Origin: Candidatus Poribacteria bacterium
GTDB lineage: Bacteria; Poribacteria; WGA-4E; WGA-3G
Length of the DNA stretch: 64,000 nt
Direction of reading: 5' to 3'
Assembly (NCBI GenBank): GCA_022821965.1
Contig: JAJECN010000015.1
Coordinates: 118,785 to 182,784, forward strand
In this document: piece by piece, positions 17,374 to 26,982 of the stretch
How the letters are laid out: each line of letters starts with the position of its first letter
Position numbering within the stretch: the first letter of the stretch is position 1
Notes under the pieces: generated by a model
Seen by the model: only the letters and a program-made list of their open reading frames with translations
Told to the model about the DNA's origin: nothing
The model's database searches: none
Position numbers and translations under genes: made by a program

Positions 17374-18651
17374 TTACTCACGGAATCGCGAGCACAGTGC
17401 CCACAACCCTTGTCCGGGTTCGCTGATATAGAAAAAACCACCTTCGTTGAACCCATCGACAAGCGTTTCGGGGTTGTATTCAGCGAGCACTTCGTTGACA
17501 GGTGCCCACTCGTAGCCGACGGATTCGATTTCGGATTGCGTGAGATGTTCTGTCGCATAAGTGACCCTGAAACGTCCCTCGGTACTACCGTGAATCAAGT
17601 GTGCAGCTGCGGAAAGGTTCTCTTGCAACTCAGGGTTTTCTGAGACCGCGTTGAGCGTCGCGGGTGTGCCACGGTAGCCGTATTTTCGGATGAGTCGGTC
17701 GATTTCAGCGTCCTCACCGAATTCTCGGAGTCCGGGTGCGATGATAATCAACTCGCCGTCGTCTGCCATCGCCATCCGTGTACGATAGATCGCCTTGTTA
17801 CCGAGCCACGTACTTTTAAACTCCCGCGGATCCAAATAGACGACTACTTTCAATAGCGGTTCATCTAAGAAGGTCATATTAACGGCTCTGCTCAATTCTG
17901 CAGCGGTTTCAAAGGTTTGGGCATCGTCGCCGACATAAAGACCGCGCATCACGCGTTCTCCAGAAGCATCGGCATCCATAACGCTCATAACATACAGAAT
18001 GCCGAGTTGTTTTAGGTAGTTTGCATGCGCGTAATTCAACACTCTTCTGACAGAGGTATCCGTGCGTCCCATCAGGCGTTCCATACCGTCTACAGCACCG
18101 AGGAAATGCGATTTGTTAATCATCTCAACGCCCCCTGCACCGACAAGAATGTTTTTAAATCCGTTGGCGATACCGATAACTTCGTGTGGAATCACCTGTC
18201 CGACGGAGATGATGAGTTCATATTTCCCCTCTACAAGACGGCGATTTACAGCGACAGGGATGCTATAATCAAGTTTGCCGCCCGAAACCTCCTGCACGAC
18301 TTCAGATGGCACTTCACCGAAGTGGTATAGTCCCGTCCGCCAGTTGTGGACGTGATATGTCGCCTTTGGCAAATCGCCGTACATCTCGGCAATCTGTTCC
18401 TCGGTCATTGGTGCATGCGTGCCGATAGCGGGGAGGATGTCAAAGGTGGTACCGTTTGCCGCTTCCCACAATTCATAAAGGATTTGGGTGAGTTCGCCAG
18501 CGTTTGAGTGGAGTCGGGTTATATCCGGCGGAATTACTAAGATCTTCTTTGGAATACCACCTAACTTGAGGAGTGCCTCGTGCAGTAAGGCGCGTTTTTC
18601 TTCGGATGCGATGACGGTGTCTTTTCCACCGTGGGCAATATACGTTGACAT
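17374..18651 (-). CDS. larA: LarA-type nickel-dependent lactate racemase family protein
   Basis: DUF2088/LarA family, about 425 residues. Motifs include VIPPDITRLHS, PAIGTHAPMTEEQ with the conserved His, YHVHNW, and SVGQVIPHEVIGIANGFKNILVGAGG. LarA racemises lactate with a nickel-pincer cofactor, but the family includes many 2-hydroxyacid racemases/epimerases, and neither larB, larC nor larE is in this window. I chose ATG 18651 behind CGCAAGGGAAATTAAAAAT rather than 18699, as 18651 has the better leader and the extra residues look non-coding. The Ldh-type dehydrogenase elsewhere in the window could act on related acids (inference). Confidence 0.87.
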   Translation of the reverse strand: MSTYIAHGGKDTVIASEEKRALLHEALLKLGGIPKKILVIPPDITRLHSNAGELTQILYELWEAANGTTFDILPAIGTHAPMTEEQIAEMYGDLPKATYHVHNWRTGLYHFGEVPSEVVQEVSGGKLDYSIPVAVNRRLVEGKYELIISVGQVIPHEVIGIANGFKNILVGAGGVEMINKSHFLGAVDGMERLMGRTDTSVRRVLNYAHANYLKQLGILYVMSVMDADASGERVMRGLYVGDDAQTFETAAELSRAVNMTFLDEPLLKVVVYLDPREFKSTWLGNKAIYRTRMAMADDGELIIIAPGLREFGEDAEIDRLIRKYGYRGTPATLNAVSENPELQENLSAAAHLIHGSTEGRFRVTYATEHLTQSEIESVGYEWAPVNEVLAEYNPETLVDGFNEGGFFYISEPGQGLWALCSRFRE

Positions 18652-18788
18652 ATTTTTAATTTCCCTTGCGATTCGCTGAGGTGAATCGGGTGATAACATC
18701 CGGATAGAAGGAGGAAAGAACTATCCTATGTGAGGGAACTTCCTTCCGACCTTCCAACCTTCCACGCATTTCCTTAGCACGCCTACCT

Positions 18789-19568
18789 TTAATAGGCATC
18801 TTTAATCGCGCTCCATGTCGTGCTTAACTTATCCTGCGGTTCAACGGGTAAAACCAAATCCTCAACGGCATCACCGACAAAAATGTTATCAAGATAGACG
18901 AGCCCATAGTGCCCGAACTTGCCCGTCTTGAAATTTCCATCTTTACCTTCCGTCGCTGGATCGACTTTGTCAAATGGGGTTTTGTCGTCCCGTTCTTTCA
19001 ACTTGAAGGTAAATTCATCACCAGAGAGGACCAGTTGTGCACGATACCAGATTTCGGGTTTATTTTCCACCATCCCGGCTTTGACCTGTGCCCAACCCCC
19101 TTGGCGTTTGTAGAAGTGGTAATCTCTACCACCTTGCCTTCGATCGCTTAAGTAAAACTTCTCGCCATCCTGAAAGCGGAAGACAACACCCATATAGAAA
19201 TCATCGGGGAACATCATATCCCATTCAGCGACGTAATCGTCCCAGCCTGCGTCACCGAAGACATAGATAGAGCCGCCGACATCGTGCCGTGATGCATTAG
19301 ATGCCTTGTCGGTAGTCAACAGAACTTTATTACTTGCCTTTTTCGGATCAGCAACGACTTTCGCTGTTGTGCTGCCGTCGTGTCCGACCTCCCATTTGCT
19401 GGGTTCGCTTCCGATCTTATCTTTCTCAAAGTCGTCGTGAAACAATAGCACTGCCGAGGTCTGCATCGTTATACCGAAGCATAGCAAAGGCACGACAATT
19501 CTAAGAGCAAGTTTCGCCTTTTGAAAAACTTGGGTGCATTGGAAAAGAGATAAATATCTGAAAAGCAT
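18789..19568 (-). CDS. Secreted jelly-roll protein with C-terminal W motif
   Basis: 259 residues from ATG 19568, preceded by CAGGAGGAGAAA. The N-terminus has a long hydrophobic stretch (LRIVVPLLCFGITMQTSAVLLF) acting as signal peptide. The rest, with FHDDFEKDKIG, DYVAEWDMMFPDDFYMGVVFRF, KPEIWYRAQLVLSGDEFTFKL and FGHYGLVYLDNIFVGD, is a concanavalin-like sandwich resembling DUF1080/LamG-type domains. The end reads DKLSTTWSAIKDAY, matching the C-terminal motif of the LamG proteins at 5107, 48437, 54466 and 55465. The ligand is unknown. It is followed downstream by larA. Confidence 0.8.
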   Translation of the reverse strand: MLFRYLSLFQCTQVFQKAKLALRIVVPLLCFGITMQTSAVLLFHDDFEKDKIGSEPSKWEVGHDGSTTAKVVADPKKASNKVLLTTDKASNASRHDVGGSIYVFGDAGWDDYVAEWDMMFPDDFYMGVVFRFQDGEKFYLSDRRQGGRDYHFYKRQGGWAQVKAGMVENKPEIWYRAQLVLSGDEFTFKLKERDDKTPFDKVDPATEGKDGNFKTGKFGHYGLVYLDNIFVGDAVEDLVLPVEPQDKLSTTWSAIKDAY

Positions 19569-19644
19569 TTTCTCCTCCTGATTGAAGTGGAGCGAGGTTT
19601 GAAGCCCTTTCCGTAACAAGTGGGGACCCTTAACGGCAAAAAAG

Positions 19645-20397
19645 TTACTGTGCCACGACGTTATTTTTCAGAACGCCGATCCCCTCAATCTCAATCTCAA
19701 CGACATCGCCGGCTTTCAGTGCGCTCGTTGTACCGGGGGTGCCGGTAAAGATTGCATCTCCTGGTTCAAGGGTTATTGCCTGTGAGATGAAGCTTACAAC
19801 CGACGTCACTGGGAAGATAAGGTCTGCGGTCGTTTGCTTCTGAATGACTTCGCCGTTAATGCGGGTTTCCAATTGGGCATCGGTATAGTCAACGTCCGTA
19901 GCGATGACGGGACCGATGGGGCCAAAGGTATCGGATGCTTTGGCGCGCCACCACTGCATGTCGTTGCTCTGCCACGTGCGTGCGCTGACATCGTTGCCGC
20001 AGGTTACACCCAGAATGTTGGCAGCAGCTTCTTCCGGTGTCGCTTTCCGAGTCCGTTCCTTCATTATGACGACGAGTTCACCCTCTGCGTGGACTTCATC
20101 ATCGCCATCAGGTAGTTCAATGTTGCCCTCTGGGTCGTTGATACAGGAAGGCGTTTTGATGAAGATTTCAGGATTCTCTGGTTCTGGAGCACCGTCTAAA
20201 TGGCTCCGATAATTCAAACCGACAGCCAACACCTTTGTTGGTGTTGTCGGTGCGAGAAGCTTGACCTCTGCTAACGCGACGGTCTCACCTGTCTCGCTAT
20301 GTTCACCGAACGGGCATCCCGATAGCACGCTCAGATTCTCTCCTGAGACGATGCCATAACCGATTGTTCCATTTAATTCATATCGTGCTAACTTCAT
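19645..20397 (-). CDS. Fumarylacetoacetate hydrolase (FAH) family protein
   Basis: 250-residue FAH-family enzyme, the group that hydrolyses or isomerises acylpyruvates and related beta-diketo acids in aromatic and sugar catabolism. Signatures are VGLNYRSHLDGA, IFIKTPSCI, HAEGELVVIM and GVTCGNDVSAR, the metal-binding acidic residues being in AEGEL and the later VSARTWQ region; the C-terminal GDAIFTGTPGTTSALKAGDVVEIEIEGIG is typical. It begins at ATG 20397 with an AAAAGGAGACTACT ribosome site. Neighbours (secreted jelly-roll protein, larA) do not define the pathway. Confidence 0.9.
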   Translation of the reverse strand: MKLARYELNGTIGYGIVSGENLSVLSGCPFGEHSETGETVALAEVKLLAPTTPTKVLAVGLNYRSHLDGAPEPENPEIFIKTPSCINDPEGNIELPDGDDEVHAEGELVVIMKERTRKATPEEAAANILGVTCGNDVSARTWQSNDMQWWRAKASDTFGPIGPVIATDVDYTDAQLETRINGEVIQKQTTADLIFPVTSVVSFISQAITLEPGDAIFTGTPGTTSALKAGDVVEIEIEGIGVLKNNVVAQ

Positions 20398-20417
20398 AGT
20401 AGTCTCCTTTTTTATAA

Positions 20418-20515
20418 GTTGTCAGTCGTCAGCAGTCAGTAGATGCTTGTGGCGGTTACACTATTTTTTGCCCTGAATATCTCTTGACTGATAGCCGATA
20501 ACTGATGGCTATTAT
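20418..20515. repeat. TATCAG-type intergenic repeat, copy A
   Basis: About 100 bases with left arm GTTGTCAGTCGTCAGCAGTC, a centre CTTGTGGCGGTTACA, and an inverted right arm CTGATAGCCGATAACTGATG. Related copies lie at 21730, 26983 and 38910. It occupies the gap between FAH-family gene and argC. The remainder of 20516-20684 holds a promoter and a second CAGCCATCAGCAG string. Confidence 0.7.
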
Positions 20516-20606
20516 ACCGTGTATACGGTGGTCTGTCAATTGATTTCTTTGGAATGGCTGTCGGTTTCCATCAGCCATCAGCAGTGTCTGTATGTTTCAT
20601 CCTAAT

Positions 20607-20635
20607 TTGACATTACCCTCGAAATGTGCTAAAAT
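20607..20635 (+). promoter_or_regulatory. Sigma-70-like promoter for argC
   Basis: TTGACA at 20607-20612 and TAAAAT at 20630-20635, spacer 17 bases, about 50 bases before the argC ATG. I saw no convincing ArgR box. Confidence 0.62.
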
Positions 20636-20684
20636 TCCTGCATGATTTGTAGTCTCGAAATAAAAAATACATGGTGAGTTTTAA

Positions 20685-21728
20685 ATGATAAAGATTGGAA
20701 TCGTTGGGGCATCTGGATATAGCGGCAGCGAATTGTTACGTTTCTTGGTTAACCACCCAGGTGAATTACAGGTGGCACTCTGCACATCCGAAACCTACGC
20801 AGGGCAGTGTATTGAGAGTGTCCTTCCGAATCTCCGCGGGTTTCTATCTGCCAAATTTGAACCTTTAGACCTTGATTCCCTGAAAGAAAGAGTAGATGCC
20901 GTTGTCCTCGCCGTTCCGCACAAAGTGGCAATGTCGTTCGCTCCAAAAATTTTGAAGCAAGGCTTACGCGTCGTGGATTTCAGTGCAGACTATCGACTTG
21001 AGGATGCCGAAACATACCAGGCGTGGTACCATACTGAACATACAAGCTCAGAATTAATGCCGCAAGCGATATATGGGTTGCCGGAACGGTATCGTGCCAA
21101 GATTCGGGATGCCCAACTTGTAGCGAATCCGGGGTGTTATCCAACAAGTGCTATACTTGCAGCGATGCCGTTAGTTGCTCAAGGGGTTGTGGAATTAGAT
21201 TCCATCATTGTTGATTCAAAGTCAGGTATCTCTGGTGCTGGTCCGAAGCCGAGTGAAAATACACACTATGCGAATCGAGAGTCTAACGTTGTCGCCTATA
21301 ACATCGGTGTACATCGACATACGCCGGAGATTGAACAGGAATTGGGGGCTGTTGCTTCGGAACCGATTCGCGTGACATTCACACCACACCTTGTCCCGAT
21401 GACACGGGGAATTCTCAGTACCGTTTATATGCGCCTCACAGAAGAGATGTCCACTCAAGAAGCCCTCAGCATATACGCAGGCTTTTACGAGAACGAGCCG
21501 TTTGTTCGGGTGCTTCCGTCGGATACATACCCGGAGACAAAGGCAGTGCTCGGTAGTAATTATTGCGATGTTGGACTTGAAGTTGATACGCGGACCCGCC
21601 GCATCATCGCAATGGCAGCGATTGATAACCTCGGTAAAGGTGCCGCAGGAGCGGTCGTGCAGAATCTCAATCTGATGTTCGGCTTCAATGAAACCGATGG
21701 GCTGAAGGTGCCGGGGATGATGCCTTAA
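20685..21728 (+). CDS. argC: N-acetyl-gamma-glutamyl-phosphate reductase ArgC
   Basis: NADPH-dependent reduction of N-acetylglutamyl phosphate to the semialdehyde in arginine synthesis, cytoplasmic. 347 residues. The Rossmann motif is GIVGASGYSGSELLRFL; catalytic Cys151 lies in VANPGCYPTSA; the substrate region has KSGISGAGPKPSENTHYANRESNVVAYNIGVHRHTPEI. It starts at ATG 20685. No other arg gene is adjacent, so argC is separated from argJBD, as in some other bacteria. lpxB follows after a palindromic repeat. Confidence 0.95.
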   Translation: MIKIGIVGASGYSGSELLRFLVNHPGELQVALCTSETYAGQCIESVLPNLRGFLSAKFEPLDLDSLKERVDAVVLAVPHKVAMSFAPKILKQGLRVVDFSADYRLEDAETYQAWYHTEHTSSELMPQAIYGLPERYRAKIRDAQLVANPGCYPTSAILAAMPLVAQGVVELDSIIVDSKSGISGAGPKPSENTHYANRESNVVAYNIGVHRHTPEIEQELGAVASEPIRVTFTPHLVPMTRGILSTVYMRLTEEMSTQEALSIYAGFYENEPFVRVLPSDTYPETKAVLGSNYCDVGLEVDTRTRRIIAMAAIDNLGKGAAGAVVQNLNLMFGFNETDGLKVPGMMP

Positions 21729-21729
21729 T

Positions 21730-21827
21730 AGTTATCAGTTATCGGTGATCAGTTTTCAGTTAAGAGAAGTTCTGTAGCGGTTACCTGTAAAGCAACTGCT
21801 ACAAACTGAAGACTCTGAAAACTGAAA
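21730..21827. repeat. TATCAG-type intergenic repeat, copy B
   Basis: Immediately after the argC stop: GTTATCAGTTATCGGTGATC, then nested inverted repeats TCAGTTTTCAG with CTGAAAACTGA (11 bp) and TGTAGCGGTT with AACTGCTACA (9 of 10). The nested hairpin could also slow or end transcription of argC. Same family as copies A, C and D. Confidence 0.7.
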
Positions 21828-21889
21828 GATTTTCGCAGAAAAACCGCCTTGCTCTCACTACAGAGTATGATAACTATCCGGAGATTATT

Positions 21890-23059
21890 GTGCCAAAAGT
21901 TATGATTGTTGCTGGAGAACCTTCCGGTGACCTACACGCCTCTCAGGTTGCACACCAACTCAAGGCACGCTGTCCCGATATAACGTTGTTTGGCATGGGC
22001 GGTGACCGGATGGAAAAGGCATCCGTGGAACTCGACTTTCACATCCGAGACTCCGCTGTTATGGGGTTTGCCGATGTTATCACTGTTCTGCCGATGTTCC
22101 TACGAAAACAGGCGTATTTGAAACGGCGTATCCGCGCGGAACGTCCCGACGCACTCCTTCTCGTTGACTTTGCTGAGTTTAACATGCCGTTAGCCAAGTT
22201 TGCGCAGAGACAGGGTGTTCCAGTCGTCTATTACATTCCCCCGAAAGCGTGGGCGTGGCGTGCAAGCCGGGCACAGAAACTGGCGAAGTGGGCAAACGTT
22301 GTCGCAGCCATCTTCCCCTTTGAAGCAGAATTTTACCGAAACGCGGGAGCGAATACCGAGTTTGTTGGACATCCGCTCGTCGATTTTGCGCAAACCTCGT
22401 TTGATACACACACCGCACGCGAACATCTCAACTTATGTGAAATAGAGGGTCCCGTCATCGGATTGATGCCGGGAAGTCGTCGGTCTGAGATCCACCACAT
22501 CTTCCCGATTATGCTGGAAGCCGCTGCGAACATCGCCAAGGTCTATCCAGATGCACAGTGGATTCTCCCGTTAGCCCCAGGAATCCCACGCAAACTCATT
22601 GCGAAGTACCAACATGAGCTAAAAGCGGAGCTTCTACCCATCAAAATTGTGGAAGACGCAACGTATCCCGCAATGCGAGCATCGACGCTGCTGTTGGTTA
22701 CCTCCGGCACAGCGACACTTGAGGCAGCATGCATCGGGACACCGATGATTATCCTCTTTCGAACAACACCGCTTAACTGGCACATCGTCAAAGCGTTGAC
22801 CCCGTTAGAACGGAGTGGACTTCCTAACCTCATTGCTGGACGTGACATTGTCCCAGAACTGCTACAGACAGGACTGACCCCATCTGCCTTGACGGAACTG
22901 TCTCTTGATTTCCTGCAGAATCCACAGAAACGGGAATCACAGCGCGAGGCACTTCAAGCCGTTTATGCGCAACTCGGCACGACGGGTGCCGCTGAACGCA
23001 TCGCCGAATTGGTATTAGAATTTCCTAATGGTTCACCAAACCTAAAGACAGACCGTTAG
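21890..23059 (+). CDS. lpxB: Lipid-A-disaccharide synthase LpxB
   Basis: Glycosyltransferase family 19, joining UDP-2,3-diacylglucosamine and lipid X in lipid A synthesis at the inner membrane face. 389 residues. Signatures: AGEPSGDLHASQV (residues 7-19), GMGGDRM, FAEFNMPLAKFA, YYIPPKAWAWR, LPGSR-type GLMPGSRRSEI and TSGTATLEAACIGTPMII. It starts at GTG 21890 behind GGAGATT. lpxK follows on the same strand; the pair shows an outer membrane with lipid A. No other lpx gene is in the window. Confidence 0.95.
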   Translation: MPKVMIVAGEPSGDLHASQVAHQLKARCPDITLFGMGGDRMEKASVELDFHIRDSAVMGFADVITVLPMFLRKQAYLKRRIRAERPDALLLVDFAEFNMPLAKFAQRQGVPVVYYIPPKAWAWRASRAQKLAKWANVVAAIFPFEAEFYRNAGANTEFVGHPLVDFAQTSFDTHTAREHLNLCEIEGPVIGLMPGSRRSEIHHIFPIMLEAAANIAKVYPDAQWILPLAPGIPRKLIAKYQHELKAELLPIKIVEDATYPAMRASTLLLVTSGTATLEAACIGTPMIILFRTTPLNWHIVKALTPLERSGLPNLIAGRDIVPELLQTGLTPSALTELSLDFLQNPQKRESQREALQAVYAQLGTTGAAERIAELVLEFPNGSPNLKTDR

Positions 23060-23229
23060 TGCAATAAAGGGCTTTGATAAGGATCCGCACACGCCATTAT
23101 TGCATGCTGCGAGTAAGGGTTGGGTAACCCACCCCTATGCATAAGCGCAACCAACGGGCGCGCTGGATATACGGCAAGAAACGTTGTTTTTACGATTCAC
23201 CTAACCGAACCGCAAGGAAAATTAAAAAA

Positions 23230-24390
23230 ATGAAATTGGTACCTGTTCTTAATCTTGCCTTGCTACAGAAAAGACTTCTTGCCAGCCCCGGACGTTTCTT
23301 ATTAATTCCGTTTAGTTGGCTCTATGCTGCAGGCGTTTCAGTCCGCAACCGGCTTTATGCAATCGGCGTGTTTAAAGCGCGCAGCCTACCGTGTCGAGTC
23401 ATCAGTGTCGGTAATATCGTTGTCGGTGGAACGGGTAAAACGCCCGCTGTCATCACCATTGCAAAACACCTTCAAAAAGAAGGGAAGCGCGTCGCTATTC
23501 TATTACGGGGGTATAAACGTCATGCGCGTGAAAAGATGACAATTGTCTCGGATGGGAAAAAAGTGTGCGCTTCTCCCGCGGAAGGCGGTGACGAAGCGCA
23601 CATGATGGCGCGACACCTCAGCGATATTCCGATTATTGCAGATAAATGCCGCTATTTGGCAGGGCAGATTGCGTTTGAACGCTTTAATGTAGATGTCTTG
23701 CTTTTAGATGACGGATTTCAACACCGGCAGCTTGCACGTGATATTGATATTCTCACTGTTCCCGCAACACACCCTTTTGGCAATCCAAAGGGATTGCTAC
23801 CCGTGGGAACCTTACGCGAACCCCCCTCTGCTCTCCAACGCGCAGACCTCATCCTACTAACACATACAGACATACCTAATGTCTCTTTAGAGGCTAAAGA
23901 AGCAGTGAAGCAGTTGGCACCGAGCGCCTTAATCTTGGAGAGTGTCCACCAACCAACACATCTCTATCCTTTAGCATCTGAAGACAGCGAAAGGAATATA
24001 AACGTCCACACCGATATAAAGGCACTCAAAGGAAAACGGCTCCTCGCGGTTTGTGGGATTGGAAACCCAGATGCGTTTGTCGCAACGCTCATGCGGTGTT
24101 ACCCAGAAAACGTTGAATTATTGGCGTTTCCTGATCATCACGTCTATACAGAAGCAGACAGGCGACAGATACATGCTGCATTTCAAACATCGGCCGCGGA
24201 TCTGATTGTCACAACGCAAAAGGATGAGCAGAAATTGGTAGGGCTTTTTGGCAGCGTTGGCGAACCCAAAGTTACCGATGCGGGTGAGGACGTGGAAAAC
24301 CCGCTTCCATCAGCTTTCGTCTTGGCAATCTCGTTGGTCATTACGGAAAACAGCGAACAATTCACCGATGTGCTGTTATCTTCACACTAA
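23230..24390 (+). CDS. lpxK: Tetraacyldisaccharide 4'-kinase LpxK
   Basis: Phosphorylates the 4' position of the lipid A disaccharide at the inner membrane. 386 residues. The N-terminus has an amphipathic/hydrophobic anchor (FLLIPFSWLYAAGVSVRNRLY), then VGNIVVGGTGKTPAVITIA with the P-loop, LLRGYKR, GGDEAHMMARHL, LLDDGFQHRQLARDIDI and FPDHHVYTE. I chose ATG 23230 behind CGCAAGGAAAATTAAAAAA; the frame to 23137 upstream is not needed. Its last 4 bases overlap the end of the convergent 857-residue gene. The 170-base gap after lpxB contains a GGGTTGGGTAACCCACCCC palindrome near 23119. Confidence 0.94.
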   Translation: MKLVPVLNLALLQKRLLASPGRFLLIPFSWLYAAGVSVRNRLYAIGVFKARSLPCRVISVGNIVVGGTGKTPAVITIAKHLQKEGKRVAILLRGYKRHAREKMTIVSDGKKVCASPAEGGDEAHMMARHLSDIPIIADKCRYLAGQIAFERFNVDVLLLDDGFQHRQLARDIDILTVPATHPFGNPKGLLPVGTLREPPSALQRADLILLTHTDIPNVSLEAKEAVKQLAPSALILESVHQPTHLYPLASEDSERNINVHTDIKALKGKRLLAVCGIGNPDAFVATLMRCYPENVELLAFPDHHVYTEADRRQIHAAFQTSAADLIVTTQKDEQKLVGLFGSVGEPKVTDAGEDVENPLPSAFVLAISLVITENSEQFTDVLLSSH

Positions 24391-26960
24391 GCGTTAAGTT
24401 GCGGTTTTCTAATAACCCTGTGTTGCCGGTCCAGCCATCTGACAGAGAAATGGAGCAAGTTTTCCATCATCTTATCATTGACTCGCACATCTGCCTCAGT
24501 TTCATTCTTCAAACTGGTAACGATGTAGAGTCCTTTCTGGAAGGGAAGGAGTAGCAGGGCGGATGCGTCTTCAAATTCACCGTTCGCAAGACCTGCAGCA
24601 GCTGTGTTCGTCTTGGCGAGAGATGTCCATTTTCCAAGTGGATCCAACCACATATCATCGAGTCGAACAAACGGATGATCCATCGCATCCAGATCACTAT
24701 GATGTCCATTAAGAGGATTAGGATGCTGGAAGATGCGTGAGCGTTTGCCTTTCGATGTAGGGAAGAGTTCAGAAGTCTCGTCACATTCAATGCCGGTGAG
24801 GGGTTCTGGAATCCAACCAGCGCCGCGACGCTGTTTGGCACTCGTTTTGATGTCTTGCCCTGAGACGATGGCGACTCCGCCTTGGCTGACGAAGTTTTTA
24901 ATCCGATGCTCGGTGTTTATGTTCAAGCGATAGCCAGATTTGTAAATTTCACCATTGCCGATCCATAAAATGTCGGTCTTTGGGAGCCGATCGGTTTTCT
25001 GCAAATCCTGGACCTCACTGTAAATTATATGGTGATCTCGAACATATTCAAAACGTTCAAGCACCGGAAATTCGACCGTGGATGTGTTCCCCGTCAGTGC
25101 CATAAGTTTGAGCGGCATCGCCATCTGCACCTCCGAACGCTTGGCGCTGGAAGTCTTGGAACGCCCATTCCTCGATTTCCAAAGCTGCCCATTAAAAGTA
25201 GCGTTTATACCGCTCAAAATTCGATTCTGTATTCGTTTTCGGGTGCGTGCGCGCTGTTCTGCTGTGTTTGGTTTACGTGGCTTCGGATAAACGAGCGATG
25301 CCAACGCCTCGTGCCGGACTGGATCCTTGTGTATCTGTTCAACGAGGGAAGCGTGCGCTGTAAGCTTGGTGCGGTTTAGCGGCAGGAGTCTCTTGTAGAT
25401 TGGGAATCCACGGCGGAATTTGTTATCGAAACGGCGAAACGCGTTTTCAACGTCCCATCGTCTACTATAACTCCCATCAATTGTCTTCAAATCAATCCGT
25501 TCTTCGTTGACATTCGTCACATATCCGTGAACAACGTTGATACCGTGAATCGCGTTGCCTTCCTTATCGGCGATAGCGATATCCTCGGTGTTACTCATGT
25601 CTAAAATTGTGTCAGTCAAGCCACTTAAACTAAAGAGTTCTGGTTGATATTTCTCCGCACTTTCGACAATCGTACAACATGCTCGTGGAAAGACAATATC
25701 GGCGTCGCGGAAAGAGAGAAAATCGAGCCTAATTTTTTTATAATTTCTTATCGTAAGTCTCTCTCGCGTTGCAACGCGCTCAAATGGAGCGATGTTATGT
25801 TTAGCGACAGGTTGGATTGGAAGTTTTTGAACGCTAAAGGCATTGATATGGTATTTAAATTCAAAGTTCTTTCCCCATTGCGGGGCATCCTCAAAAAGCG
25901 TGACATGTCCAAGCCGAATCTGGTAAGGCGTATTGTTTTCAAAAATAAGAGAATAGCCATCTTCATCGTTGCCTTCTGCTCGAACCCGTAAGCCGCGGTC
26001 ATCGCGACGATTGAGTTTCGGAATTTCCTTGGCAAACTCGTGTTCATAGCTCCATTGATCTCTGTAACCGTTGTTGTCCTTATCTTTCACGTCCATCAAT
26101 GCGATATGATCTTTATTATAGTCTTTGAGGATAGCAGTGTATTCAGTATTATGTTCATTTTCACCGGAACGAAACCGAACTCGGACTTTAATGCGGGTGC
26201 CGACCAAGCGTTCAATCAAACGTTCATACGTTTCCTGTTCCTTCATGTGTTCGGTGGATTCTTCCAACCTATCGAGTCCAGTTATATCTCCGCCTTTTTG
26301 ATCTACTGCTGTTTGGTATATTTCATTGTACCGTTGAAACTGCCCACCGACACTTCTCTTAACACTTTGGAACACCATGCTGACAGCACTCATTGAGGCT
26401 TCTCTGAGAGCAACGAACATATTTCGGATTTTCCGTCCCATTTTGTAGATAACAGGTGGGTGGTAGACCCGTTCAAGTTCCCAAGCGCGTTCCCGCAGTT
26501 CCCGCTCGTTCATCGCATCATGGTAGCGGATGTATGCGACAATTTGCTCCCTACGTTCTTCATTTGTGAAGATATAACTCGGGGCATGCCCGCGCTGTCG
26601 GGATTCCTCGGAGATAATTTCCATGCCTGTGATTTCGAGTCGCATCGTGCCTCGATAGCGTCTGCTATCCTTCATCTGAAAGACGACGTATTTGTTAAGA
26701 AGTGTCTTCAGAAGTTTGTCTTTTTGGAAAAGTCTAAGGAGATAGAAAAAGGCACTGAAAATGAAAAGAATTAAGATCACCGCACCGTAAAGGCGTACTT
26801 GCGGCCAAATGCTCCGCGTCCCTTCCGCAACCGTTTCGGTGAGTGTATCGTCTTGACCAAACGCTGTGGACAAAAACGTAAACGACAGGAAAATAGCGGT
26901 CGGCGTATAAATTCGGAAGTGGTGCCCTAAAAGATGTGCTATCCGTGTATTTTTAAACAT
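24387..26960 (-). CDS. Large membrane protein of unknown family with ThuA/GATase-like C-terminus
   Basis: 857 residues, not a family I can name. Residues 1-35 look like a signal peptide ending AFGQ; a second hydrophobic segment (YGAVILILFIFSAFFYLLRLF, about 57-77) anchors it. Next comes a charged region with a possible Sm-like or PilZ-like strand set (LNKYVVFQMKDSRRYRGTMRLEI), two similar sandwich-like segments (about 250-345 with ILKDYNKDHIALMDVKDKD, about 465-540 with HGYVTNVNEERIDLKTIDG) and a basic linker. The last 230 residues (TDILWIGNGEIYKSGYRLN, IKNFVSQGGVAIVSGQDI, FQKGLYIVTSLKNE) resemble a ThuA-like/glutamine-amidotransferase fold without an obvious catalytic Cys. Membrane-associated regulator or sensor is a guess. 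Confidence 0.8.
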   Translation of the reverse strand: MFKNTRIAHLLGHHFRIYTPTAIFLSFTFLSTAFGQDDTLTETVAEGTRSIWPQVRLYGAVILILFIFSAFFYLLRLFQKDKLLKTLLNKYVVFQMKDSRRYRGTMRLEITGMEIISEESRQRGHAPSYIFTNEERREQIVAYIRYHDAMNERELRERAWELERVYHPPVIYKMGRKIRNMFVALREASMSAVSMVFQSVKRSVGGQFQRYNEIYQTAVDQKGGDITGLDRLEESTEHMKEQETYERLIERLVGTRIKVRVRFRSGENEHNTEYTAILKDYNKDHIALMDVKDKDNNGYRDQWSYEHEFAKEIPKLNRRDDRGLRVRAEGNDEDGYSLIFENNTPYQIRLGHVTLFEDAPQWGKNFEFKYHINAFSVQKLPIQPVAKHNIAPFERVATRERLTIRNYKKIRLDFLSFRDADIVFPRACCTIVESAEKYQPELFSLSGLTDTILDMSNTEDIAIADKEGNAIHGINVVHGYVTNVNEERIDLKTIDGSYSRRWDVENAFRRFDNKFRRGFPIYKRLLPLNRTKLTAHASLVEQIHKDPVRHEALASLVYPKPRKPNTAEQRARTRKRIQNRILSGINATFNGQLWKSRNGRSKTSSAKRSEVQMAMPLKLMALTGNTSTVEFPVLERFEYVRDHHIIYSEVQDLQKTDRLPKTDILWIGNGEIYKSGYRLNINTEHRIKNFVSQGGVAIVSGQDIKTSAKQRRGAGWIPEPLTGIECDETSELFPTSKGKRSRIFQHPNPLNGHHSDLDAMDHPFVRLDDMWLDPLGKWTSLAKTNTAAAGLANGEFEDASALLLLPFQKGLYIVTSLKNETEADVRVNDKMMENLLHFSVRWLDRQHRVIRKPQLNA

Positions 26961-26982
26961 CTGTTAATTCTCCTTTCATATT

